A DNA stretch of 64,000 nucleotides from Streptomyces caniscabiei (GTDB taxonomy: Bacteria > Actinomycetota > Actinomycetes > Streptomycetales > Streptomycetaceae): contig NZ_JABXWI010000008.1 of the NCBI RefSeq assembly GCF_014930365.1, positions 62,001 to 126,000 of the forward strand, read 5' to 3'. The notes beneath the pieces are model-generated. The model did not search any database, had not been told where the DNA came from, and saw nothing but the letters and a program-made list of their open reading frames with translations. This document shows, one piece after another, positions 9,010 through 16,538 of this stretch (the stretch's first letter is position 1; every line of letters starts with the position of its first letter). The translations under genes and the position numbers were made by a program.

Positions 9010-10500
9010 TCAGATGGGGTAGTGGCGGGATCCGGACTGGATGGTGATCCAGCGCAGTTCCGTGAACTCCTCCAGCGCGGCGCGGGAGCCGAAGCGGCCC
9101 CAGCCGCTGGCGCCGACCCCGCCGAAGGGCATCTGGGGCTCGTCGTGCACGGTGGCGCCGTTGATGTGGCAGATGCCGGACTTGATGCGGCGGGCCACGT
9201 CGAGCGCCGCGGCAGCGTCCTTGCCGAAGACGGCGGCGGAGAGCCCGTACTCGGTGGCGTTGGCCACCGTGACGGCTTCGTCGGTGGAGTCCACCTCGAT
9301 GATCGAGACGACCGGGCCGAAGGACTCCTCGTGGTAGATGCGCATGTCCGGTGTGACTCCGCGCAGCACGGTGGGCTGCACGAACAGGCCGTCGGCCGTG
9401 CCGCCGGTCAGGACCTGTGCACCCTTGTCACGGGCGTCCTCGATCAGCGCGACGACGTGGTCGCGGGCGGCGGTGTGGACCAGCGGGCCGATCTGTGAGC
9501 CGGGGTCGCTCGGGGGGCCGACGACCAGCTTGGCGGCGCGCTCGGCCAGGCGGGAGGAGAGTTCGTCGGCGACGGCCCTGTTGACGATGACGCGCTCGGT
9601 GGACATGCAGATCTCGCCCTGGTTCATGAAGGCGCCGAAGCTGGCCGCCGCGGCGGCTTCCTCCAGATCCGCGTCGGGAAGCACCAGGAAGGGCGCCTTG
9701 CCGCCGAGTTCGAGGACCACGCGGGTCAGGTGGCGACCGCCGAGTTCGCCGATGACACGGCCGACCTTGCTGGATCCGGTGAAGTTGACCCGCGTCACGG
9801 CGGGGTGGGCGATCAGCGCCTCGACGACGGCCGGACCGTCCTGGGGTGCGTTGCTGATGAGGTTGACGGCTCCGGCGGGCACGCCGGCGTCGTGCAGCAC
9901 CTGGACGATGGCGGCCTGGGTGAGCGGTGTCTGCTCGGAGGACTTCAACACCACGGTGTTGCCCCACACCAGCGGCCACACGATGGCGCGCACGCCGAGG
10001 ATCAGCGGGGCGTTCCAGGGGGCGATGCCGACGACGACACCGACCGGCTGACGAACGCCGAGGGCGGTGAGACCGGGCACGTCAGACGGGATGACCTCGC
10101 CGACGGCCGCGTAGGCCTGGGCCGCCGCCTCGACGAGCATGCCCTTGGCGACGTGCACGTTGAAGCCGCACCAAGGCAGGGTGGCGCCCATCTCGCGGCT
10201 CATGGTGGCGACGATGTCGTCGGTGCGCTCGCCGAGCAGGGCAGCCGCCCGCTCGAGAACCGCCCGCCGGGCGGCGGGCGGAAGGGCCGACCACTCGGCA
10301 AGGGCGCCGGCTGCGGCGTCCACCGCGAGGTTGACGTCCTCGACGGTGGCCGCGGCGACCCGTGCGATCGGTTCGCCGGTCAGGGCCTCGGTCGTCTGGT
10401 GGTAGCGGCCGTCCCTGGCCGCGACGCGCTCGCCCGCGATGAAGAGATCGCTGGTTCGGACTGTGCCGGACGTAGGTGCCTGAGTCTCAGTGGGTGACAT
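9010..10500 (-). CDS. Aldehyde dehydrogenase, benzaldehyde/salicylaldehyde type
   Basis: This full-length 496-residue NAD(P)-dependent aldehyde dehydrogenase has N163 in APWNAP, general-base E264 in LELGGK and nucleophile C298 in NQGEICMS. NQGEICMSTER and QPVGVVVGIAPWNAP are typical of the vanillin/salicylaldehyde/benzaldehyde dehydrogenase group. It is likely to oxidise an aromatic aldehyde, such as that produced by the aryl-alcohol dehydrogenase or the ThDP enzyme, to the benzoate. It lies 144 bp downstream of a SnoaL-like gene on the same strand and is followed by a strong hairpin. Confidence 0.85.
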   Translation of the reverse strand: MSPTETQAPTSGTVRTSDLFIAGERVAARDGRYHQTTEALTGEPIARVAAATVEDVNLAVDAAAGALAEWSALPPAARRAVLERAAALLGERTDDIVATMSREMGATLPWCGFNVHVAKGMLVEAAAQAYAAVGEVIPSDVPGLTALGVRQPVGVVVGIAPWNAPLILGVRAIVWPLVWGNTVVLKSSEQTPLTQAAIVQVLHDAGVPAGAVNLISNAPQDGPAVVEALIAHPAVTRVNFTGSSKVGRVIGELGGRHLTRVVLELGGKAPFLVLPDADLEEAAAAASFGAFMNQGEICMSTERVIVNRAVADELSSRLAERAAKLVVGPPSDPGSQIGPLVHTAARDHVVALIEDARDKGAQVLTGGTADGLFVQPTVLRGVTPDMRIYHEESFGPVVSIIEVDSTDEAVTVANATEYGLSAAVFGKDAAAALDVARRIKSGICHINGATVHDEPQMPFGGVGASGWGRFGSRAALEEFTELRWITIQSGSRHYPI

Positions 10501-10644
10501 GTTGTTGCCTCATCTCCACGACAGCGGCTCACTGCCGCACGAACCCTGCATGCCGAACTCTTCTCGGCCGACGGCCTGTCCTGAACCCTCTTGTCCGTTC
10601 ATCGAACAACGGCGTGAGGGCGCGGCCGCCTGCCGTTCGGGATG

Positions 10645-11049
10645 TCAGACCGGCGGCATCCGCTTGGCCTGGTGCATGTGTGCCAGGCGCCAGCCCTCGG
10701 CGGTCTCCTCCCACACGCGCGTCACGGCCTCCTGCACCGGGAACGGCGGGAGGTTCTCGTCGAAGACGATGTGCATCTCCTGGAGGCATGTCGTGATCGC
10801 GGTGTTGCCGCGCACGGTGATGCTCAGCTGCTCGGCCTTCGCGAAGACGTGGCGGCGGCGGGTCCAGGTGAAGTGGGCGAAGGTCCTGGCATCGTCGATC
10901 TTCCCCACAGGGCCGTGGACCGCCCGGCTGTCGTCGAGCATGAGGGCGGTCATGGCCTCCTCGCCCTCGGTGAGTGCGACGAGCCAGGCGGCCTCCGCCT
11001 GCTCGATCGCCTGAACTGCCTTGCCGGGTGCGGCGGATACGGTCGTCAC
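10645..11049 (-). CDS. Small SnoaL/DUF4440-like protein
   Basis: This 134-residue protein has the NTF2-like layout: an N-terminal helix (AVQAIEQAEAAWLVAL), a middle ARTFAHFTWTRRRHVF segment and a final strand ending VWEETAEGWRLAHMHQAKR, as in DUF4440/SnoaL_3 proteins. Its ATG overlaps the stop of the reductase gene by 4 bp (ATGA), so it is co-translated with the Rieske oxygenase system. It may be a non-canonical small subunit or accessory factor for the oxygenase; this is inference. Confidence 0.65.
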   Translation of the reverse strand: MTTVSAAPGKAVQAIEQAEAAWLVALTEGEEAMTALMLDDSRAVHGPVGKIDDARTFAHFTWTRRRHVFAKAEQLSITVRGNTAITTCLQEMHIVFDENLPPFPVQEAVTRVWEETAEGWRLAHMHQAKRMPPV

Positions 11050-12011
11050 AGGTCCAACTCCAGAATCGGTGAGAGTGCTCGGGACGAGCAGGTGGTGAAC
11101 ATGCCGTCGGCGCGTTCACGGTCGGTCAGGATGTCGTCGCGGTGGTCGGGCTCTCCCGCGAGTACGCGCACGATGCACTCGCCGCAGATCCCCTGCTGGC
11201 AGGAGTAGGGGGCGTCGACGCCCTCCGAGAGGAGGACGTCCAGGACGCTCTCGCCCTCCTTGATCTCGTACTCGCCACCGGACTTGGCGAGCCGCACCGT
11301 GAACGCGCCGCCCTCGGTGTGCGCGTCGGCGTCCTGCACGGGCGCGAAGCGCTCCTTGTAGATCGCGTCCGCGGGCCATCCCGCTCCCTGCGCGGAGGAG
11401 ATCACGAAGTCCATGAAGCCTCCGGGTCCGCACACGTAGACCGCGGTGTCCGGGTCGGGCGGGCCGAGGTCGCCGGCGCTGAACCGCTGGTCGTCCGGGC
11501 CGTCGTCGAAGTGCAGCCGTACGCGGGGGTTGCGTTCCAACTCGCCGAGGAACGCCGCGTCCGCCCGGCTGCGGGCGCAGTAGTGCAACTCGTACTCGGC
11601 GCCCGTGGCCTGGAGCAGATGCGCCATGGCCAGCAGGGGAGTGACACCGATACCGCCCGCCACGAGCAGATGGCGACGGGCCCGGTCCGAGACTCCGAAC
11701 CTGTTGCGCGGACGCGAGATCCGCAGCCTGTCACCCGCGCGGAGCCGGTGCATACCGAGGGAGCCGCCACGCGACGCCGCCTCGGCCAGCACGGCCAGCT
11801 GGTACCGGGTGCGGTCGTGCGGCGGCCCGCACAGCGAATACTGACGGACCAGTCCCGCGGCGCCGTCACCGTCCAGGAGCACGTCGACATGGGCGCCGGC
11901 GGCGAACTCCGGGAGCTCGGCTCCGTCGGGACTGATCAGGTCGAGCACCACGATCCGCGCGGTCGCGTCGTACCGGGCGATCACGATGGTGTCGAGCCAC
12001 TCGTTGCTCAT
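11046..12011 (-). CDS. Phthalate-dioxygenase-reductase-type oxidoreductase (FMN/FAD, NAD(P)H, 2Fe-2S)
   Basis: This 321-residue protein contains an N-terminal flavin-binding barrel with RQYSLCG, an NAD-binding domain with GGIGVTPL and CGPGGFMD, and a C-terminal plant-type ferredoxin domain with CQQGICGEC plus a later cysteine in MFTTCSS. This is the domain order of phthalate dioxygenase reductase and vanillate O-demethylase VanB. It should pass electrons from NAD(P)H to the Rieske oxygenase encoded 9 bp upstream. Confidence 0.9.
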   Translation of the reverse strand: MSNEWLDTIVIARYDATARIVVLDLISPDGAELPEFAAGAHVDVLLDGDGAAGLVRQYSLCGPPHDRTRYQLAVLAEAASRGGSLGMHRLRAGDRLRISRPRNRFGVSDRARRHLLVAGGIGVTPLLAMAHLLQATGAEYELHYCARSRADAAFLGELERNPRVRLHFDDGPDDQRFSAGDLGPPDPDTAVYVCGPGGFMDFVISSAQGAGWPADAIYKERFAPVQDADAHTEGGAFTVRLAKSGGEYEIKEGESVLDVLLSEGVDAPYSCQQGICGECIVRVLAGEPDHRDDILTDRERADGMFTTCSSRALSPILELDL

Positions 12012-12020
12012 GGTGCTCGC

Positions 12021-13325
12021 TCAAATTCCAGCCGTGGCGTCGACATCGGCGTCCGCCGGACGTTTGCCGATGGTGAACAGGCCGGACTGGGTGTGGTGGA
12101 CCTCCGACGCGTCACGGATGATGTTGATCGGGTCCCGCCCGGCCTCGACGTCGTCCGCCATCGTCAGAAGCATCCGACGCAGCATGACGACGCCGCGGTC
12201 CCCGGTGGCCAGGGTCTCCTCGGAGTCCAAGGTGATGGCGCCCTGTGAACCCTGGGCCTCGTTGTCACCGGGGAACCGCTGGCGCTCCTCGTCGGTCAGC
12301 TCGTGGTTCAGCTTGCCGTTCTGCTGGATGCCGATGACGAAGCGGACCATGCGCTCGTGGTCGTTGGTACGGATGGAGAAGAAGAGCCGGTGGGTCGTGT
12401 CGTCGGACGGCACGACCCACAGCAACTGGTCCGGCCGCTCGTCGGGGGTCACCTTCACGTAGTCCGCCAGGCCGAAGACGTTGGGAAGGTGCTGCTCGAC
12501 GTCGAAGCTGTACTCGGTGACCTCTCCGTCCTCGCCCTCGATCTCGAACCGCTGGGTGTACTTGACGCCGTGGTCGGTGCGCTCGTACGTCAGGCGGTCG
12601 GCGATGGTGGCCGGGTCGAAGAAGTTCTCGGGGTAGCCGAAGGTGCCGGTGCCCAGCATCTGGTAGCCGCTGTGCGTGGAGTGCAGCCAGGTGACGTGGG
12701 TCGGGTCGGCGGAGTTCTCGTAGACGTTGAGCCAGCTGAAGTCCGCCGGCATGCCGAGGACCGCCGCGTGCGGGACCGGCCAGCTCGCGAAGTACCTCTC
12801 GTCCTCGGCGGGGTCCTCCAGCGCGTCGTAGCGGGGGAGTTCGGGTTTGAGCTCGGGCGGGCCCATGTAGACGAAGACCAGGCCGTAGCGCTCCGCGACG
12901 GGGTACCAGGGCTGGCGGGCGGCGTCGCGGCGGCGCCCGAGGGCCGGTTCGCAGGCCTGTTCGATGCAGTGGCCCTGGACGTCGAATTTCCAGCCGTGGT
13001 AGCAGCAGCGGATGCCGTCGTCCTCGACACGGCCGTAGAAGAGGCTGGCGCCACGGTGGGTGCAGCGCTCGATGACGACGCCGGGGTTGCCCTGCCCGTC
13101 CCGGAAGACGACCAGGTCTTCGCCCAGGACGCGGGTCTTCTGCGGCAGGGCGCCGGCGACGAGCGTCTCCGAGCTGGCGACGGGGTGCCAGTAGCGGCGC
13201 AGTGCCTCGCCCATGGGTGTGCCGGGCCCGACCTCGCGCAGCCGGGCGTTGTACGAGGGCTTCGGGCGGCCGTAGGCCGTGCCGGTGTCGATCTCTGAAG
13301 TGGTGGTCTCTGAAGTGGTGGTCAT
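12021..13325 (-). CDS. Rieske non-haem iron aromatic oxygenase, large subunit
   Basis: A 434-residue ring-hydroxylating oxygenase alpha subunit. The Rieske ligands are C88, H90, C107 and H110. The catalytic segment NVYENSADPTHVTWLHSTHSG supplies the mononuclear-iron ligands and the bridging aspartate. With no beta subunit gene and a VanB-like reductase next to it, it most resembles the one-subunit group (vanillate/dicamba O-demethylases, phthalate and phenoxybenzoate dioxygenases). It could perform O-demethylation or ring dihydroxylation at the head of the pathway. The ATG at 13325 follows GGGAGA; an ATG at 13355 is possible. The N terminus contains a 15-bp tandem duplication giving two TTTSE units. 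Confidence 0.85.
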   Translation of the reverse strand: MTTTSETTTSEIDTGTAYGRPKPSYNARLREVGPGTPMGEALRRYWHPVASSETLVAGALPQKTRVLGEDLVVFRDGQGNPGVVIERCTHRGASLFYGRVEDDGIRCCYHGWKFDVQGHCIEQACEPALGRRRDAARQPWYPVAERYGLVFVYMGPPELKPELPRYDALEDPAEDERYFASWPVPHAAVLGMPADFSWLNVYENSADPTHVTWLHSTHSGYQMLGTGTFGYPENFFDPATIADRLTYERTDHGVKYTQRFEIEGEDGEVTEYSFDVEQHLPNVFGLADYVKVTPDERPDQLLWVVPSDDTTHRLFFSIRTNDHERMVRFVIGIQQNGKLNHELTDEERQRFPGDNEAQGSQGAITLDSEETLATGDRGVVMLRRMLLTMADDVEAGRDPINIIRDASEVHHTQSGLFTIGKRPADADVDATAGI

Positions 13326-13427
13326 GGTGCGGTCTCCCGTGCGGCTCGGGGGCACAACTCGTAGCGCGGGCAGGGTTGTGGGGGATCACCTGCGAGGGCA
13401 CGGTGGTGTGCGGTCCTCGAATAGGAT

Positions 13428-13439
13428 TGTGCATTCACA
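13428..13439. promoter_or_regulatory. Operator-like site in the Rieske/tetR divergent region
   Basis: The 12-mer TGTGCATTCACA has inverted TGTG/CACA ends. Its complement contains ATGTGAATGC, found again at 14195-14204 before the HbpS-like gene. It lies about 100 bp from both divergent starts (13325 and 13537), a fitting place for the TetR protein to bind. Confidence 0.45.
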
Positions 13440-13524
13440 TTCGCATTACGCCTCGTGGGCGTCAAGGGCCGTGTTCGCGAAGCGGGCCGGGCGGCACGCC
13501 GCCGGGGCGGATGCCGACGGTGTA

Positions 13525-13530
13525 TAGGCT
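13525..13530 (+). promoter_or_regulatory. Probable -10 box of a leaderless tetR transcript
   Basis: TAGGCT fits the TANNNT consensus and ends 7 nt before the GTG at 13537. No Shine-Dalgarno is visible, so transcription may begin at the start codon. Confidence 0.4.
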
Positions 13531-13536
13531 GGGACG

Positions 13537-14184
13537 GTGAGTACCGAACCGTCACTCGATCTGCCGCCGGCGCAGCAGGCCCGCAGCCGGCTGACCCAGC
13601 AACGGATCCTGGAGGCGGGTACGGCCCTTCTCGAGGAGGGCGGCACCGAGGCGCTCACGGTCGCGGCCGTCGCCGCTCGGGCGGGCGTCTCAGTGGGTAG
13701 CGTCTACCGGCGGTTCGGCGACAAGGACCGGCTGATCGCGGCTCTGCAGCACGCCATGATCGACGAGTTCGGCGCCGACATCGTCCGCCGTTTCGCGCCG
13801 CTGAGTACGGACCCGACCGTGCTGGTCACCTCGGCGGTCGCCGGCCTCACCGAGACCTATCAGGCGCACGAGCGGCTGATGCGCGTCTTCCTGGCCGCGG
13901 GTGCGACCGATCCTGCGGTGGCCCGGGTCGGCTCGGAGGCCGCCATCGACGCCGGGCGCGTCTTCCGTCGGTTCCTGGAGCCGATTCTGCCGATGATCGA
14001 CGCGCCGGAGCCGGAGCCGGAGCGACGCCTGGACGTCGTCTACCGCCTGATCTACGGGACGTGCCAGAACCGTGTGCTGTACGGCGATCTCTTCGAGTCC
14101 GACCGGCCGCTGACGTGGCGTCAGCTCACGGACGAACTGGTGAACGTCGCCTGCCTGTACCTGCTCGGCATGCCGACGCGGTGA
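13537..14184 (+). CDS. TetR-family transcriptional regulator
   Basis: This 215-residue protein has an N-terminal TetR HTH (ILEAGTALLEEGGTEALTVAAVAARAGVSVGSVYRRFGDKDRLI) followed by a helical ligand-binding domain. It starts at GTG 13537 without a clear ribosome-binding site. It is divergent from the Rieske oxygenase operon and upstream of the HbpS-like gene; operator-like repeats lie on both sides. It is therefore the best candidate for control of the minus-strand catabolic genes, with an aromatic substrate or CoA ester as possible inducer. Family assignment is firm; target and ligand are inferred. Confidence 0.9.
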   Translation: MSTEPSLDLPPAQQARSRLTQQRILEAGTALLEEGGTEALTVAAVAARAGVSVGSVYRRFGDKDRLIAALQHAMIDEFGADIVRRFAPLSTDPTVLVTSAVAGLTETYQAHERLMRVFLAAGATDPAVARVGSEAAIDAGRVFRRFLEPILPMIDAPEPEPERRLDVVYRLIYGTCQNRVLYGDLFESDRPLTWRQLTDELVNVACLYLLGMPTR

Positions 14185-14194
14185 GTGGGACCTG

Positions 14195-14220
14195 ATGTGA
14201 ATGCGAGCACCCCTTCACAT
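14195..14220. promoter_or_regulatory. Inverted repeat upstream of the HbpS-like gene
   Basis: ATGTGAA at 14195-14201 and TTCACAT at 14214-14220 form perfect 7-bp arms separated by 12 bp. The left arm shares ATGTGAATGC with the site at 13428-13439. AT-rich arms and no T-run favour an operator over a terminator. Confidence 0.5.
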
Positions 14221-14301
14221 TAATGGCCGACGGCGACATACTGGCTTCCGCCACGGAAGTCGGCCGCTCGACCATGCGGCCGCCAGGGAAGGAACCGCCC
14301 C

Positions 14302-14724
14302 ATGCGAGAGCCGCTCAGCTACGAGATCGCCCACGGCGCCGCGCTCGCCGCTCTGGAAGCGGGAAGGGCCGAGGGGCACAAGGTGTGCGCTGTCGTGGTC
14401 AACCGGAGCGGCGTCACCAAGGTGCTGCTCAGCGACGACGGCGTCGGCCTGCTCGGCGTGGAGACCGCGCGACGCAAGGCGTACACCTCGGCGGTGAGCG
14501 GTGTCCCGACCGCCAAGTTCGCGGCCTTCGCCGCATCCCCGCAGATGCGGGTGGCGCCTCCTCACATGGTCGACGCCAACCTCCTGCCGGTTGCCGGCGG
14601 CGTGCCGATCGTGACGGCGGACGGGGAGGTCATCGGCGCCATCGGGGTGGGCGGGGCGGACGACACCACGGACGACCGTATCGCGAACCAGGCTCGTGAG
14701 TCCGTGGCGAAGATCGTCGCGTAG
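14302..14724 (+). CDS. HbpS/GlcG-type haem-binding-like protein (DUF336)
   Basis: This 140-residue protein belongs to the GlcG/HbpS family, with an N-terminal helix ending ALAALEAGRAEG, ETARRKAYTSA and the C-terminal GGVPIVTADGEVIGAIGVGG signature. Streptomyces HbpS binds haem and signals redox stress to the SenS/SenR two-component system, but cytoplasmic relatives often accompany aromatic catabolism genes. Here no signal peptide and no sensor kinase gene are seen. It follows the TetR operator-like repeat, so it is probably in the same regulon as the Rieske oxygenase. Confidence 0.75.
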   Translation: MREPLSYEIAHGAALAALEAGRAEGHKVCAVVVNRSGVTKVLLSDDGVGLLGVETARRKAYTSAVSGVPTAKFAAFAASPQMRVAPPHMVDANLLPVAGGVPIVTADGEVIGAIGVGGADDTTDDRIANQARESVAKIVA

Positions 14725-14737
14725 GCCCATTTCCTAG

Positions 14738-15455
14738 CTATCGGTAGTTCGTTAAATCCGGCTGTGGTGTGGGTTGACGGTAGGTCGGGCTGGTCGTAGG
14801 CCGGTGGTAGGAATCAACTGCCTGGCTGGGGCTGAAGATGACCGCTCGCCGTCCGTGTCCGCCCGCGCCGGGGCCGCTGGAGGAGTACGCGGCCCGGTTC
14901 GACGACCTCTTCTGCAGCCTGGCCCAGCGGCGGGGTTTTCGCGAGTACCTGACGGGACTGCTGGCGCCACGGGAGCGGAACAAGACGATCACCTGCCTGG
15001 CAGGCGCGGAGCCCGTGGCGGGTGCGGGGACGCCGGGCGTCAAGCGGCTGCAGTTCTTCCTGTCCGAATCCCCGTGGGAGGCCGAACAGATCAACGACCG
15101 GCGCCTTGAGCTGCTGCGCGAGCAGCCGGCGACGGCTCCGCACGACGGCGGGGTGATCGTGATCGACGACTCCGGGGACCGCAAGGACGGCACCGCGACG
15201 GCCAACGTGGGCCGGCAGTGGCTGGGCCGGCTGGGCAAGACCGACAACGGCATCGTCACAGTGACCACGGCATGGACCGATGGCCGCGTCTACTACCCGC
15301 TGCACGCGCACCCCTACACCCCCGCCCACCACTTCGCCCGCGGCCGGTCAGATCCGGCCTTCCGTACGAAACCGCAGCTGGCCGCAACCCTCGCGGCCCA
15401 GGGCAAGGAGGCGGGCTTCGGCTGCCGGACGGTGGTCGCCGACTGCGCCTACTGA
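14738..15455 (+). pseudogene. IS701-type transposase, 3' half lost
   Basis: A reading frame from 14838 to 15455 encodes 205 residues with RRGFREYLTGLL, the first catalytic Asp region (VIVIDDSGDRKDG), NVGRQWLGRLGKTDNG and the second Asp segment (TVVADCAY) of IS701-family DDE transposases, normally about 400 residues. The frame ends abruptly right after ADCAY, where an IS5-type element begins. A possible left end starts at 14738 just after a CTAG (14734-14737), the YTAR-type target this family uses. The region carrying the catalytic Glu is gone, so it is inactive. Confidence 0.75.
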
Positions 15456-16256
15456 AGTCAGCGACACCTGGTATCTCGCACTGCGCGAGGCTGTGCAGGC
15501 GGGCGATGCCGAGCATGGCGTGGTGGACGCCGTCGCCTTTCAGGCGGCACTCGCGGAGGATCTTCCAGGTCTTCATGCGGGCGAAGGCATGCTCGACACG
15601 AGCGCGGACCTTGCGGTGGGAGGCGTTGTGTTCCTCTTTCCAGGCGGCGAGTTCGGCCTGGCCTCTCTCGCGGCGGCGCGGGATGACCAGGCCGGTGCCC
15701 CGGTAGCCGCCGTCCGCGACGACCGTGGTGCGGCCGACGGCGTCCTTCGCACGGGACGGCTCCCACGCCTTGCAGTCGTTGCGGTTGCCTGGCAGTGGCT
15801 GGCCGACCTCGACGACCAGGCGGGTGTCGGCGTCGATGATGACCTGGTGGTTGGTCGAATAGCGGTAGTTCTTCGACTGCTCGGCGATGGTGTGGTTTCG
15901 GGTGGGGACCAGAGTGCCGTCCACGATCAGCACGGCGTCGCGGCGGAACCGCTTGCGCGGCTGCAGTGCCAGCGACGGGCGAGGTGATCGACGATCCGGT
16001 CGGCAGCGGACTTGGACACCCCGAACAATGGCGCCAGTTGGCGCAGTGTCAGGTTCGTCCGCCAGTACGCGGTGACCAGCAGCACGCGGTCCTCCAGCGG
16101 CGGGCTCCACGGTCGGCCCTTGCGCACCGGATCCGCACCCTCGCACCGCAACGCGGTGACCGGTTTGCCGAACTGAGGCGGGCTCAGCCCGGTGAACGGG
16201 GCTGTCCAGGACGGCTCCGACGCCGTGATCACACCAGGCACACCAAGATCATCCAC
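15456..16256 (-). pseudogene. IS5-family transposase, frameshifted
   Basis: Reading leftwards, the N-terminal part (start near GTG 16256) gives GVITASEPSWTAPFTGLSPPQF, PLEDRVLLVTAYWRTNLTLRQL and SKSAADRIVDHLA. The frame then shifts at about 15980-15985 and continues as LALQPRKRFRRDAVLIVDGT, VVADGGYRGTG and ARVEHAFARMK, which hold the DDE residues. Restoring one base in the C-run after the codons for DHL would join both frames (DHLAPSLALQP), so this is probably a one-base deletion, although programmed frameshifting is known in IS5 relatives. No clean terminal repeats or target duplication could be assigned. Confidence 0.7.
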
Positions 16257-16329
16257 TGTCGTGGTGGCTCTGCGCGATACCCCGCGGAATCCGATGGCCC
16301 GACACAGCTCCGGCCTCGAGAATCGCCGG

Positions 16330-16491
16330 ATGCGTGAAGTGAAGCTGTCCCACGGCTTCATCGCTCTGTCCCCGCTGCGCTTGGACGATGCGGAGGCGCA
16401 CCTCGCGGGGGATGATGAGCCGCTGGTTCGCTGGCTCAGCGGCGTTCCCGGCACACGCGAGGGCGTCGAAGCAGACATGCAATCGGCATAA
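16330..16491 (+). pseudogene. Truncated GNAT acetyltransferase (5' fragment only)
   Basis: From ATG 16330 the frame reads MREVKLSHGFIALSPLRLDD, then DEPLVRWLSGVPGTREGVEA, the beginning of a RimJ/RimL-type N-acetyltransferase. It loses resemblance at about 16477 and stops at 16491, just before the left side of the Tn7-like module. Only about 50 of some 180 residues remain. No matching 3' part was found to the right of the module. Confidence 0.55.
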
Positions 16492-16507
16492 CGGAGGGAT
16501 GACGAGC

Positions 16508-16524
16508 TGTCAGCTCGCGCCGAC
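16508..16524 (-). terminator. Small hairpin after the first tniQ gene
   Basis: TGTCAGC and GCCGACA flank a TCGC loop and pair with one mismatch per arm. The hairpin lies 14 bp beyond the stop of the leftward tns operon, so it may terminate it; it could also be part of the transposon end. Confidence 0.35.
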
Positions 16525-16538
16525 ACCACGCTTCGAGG

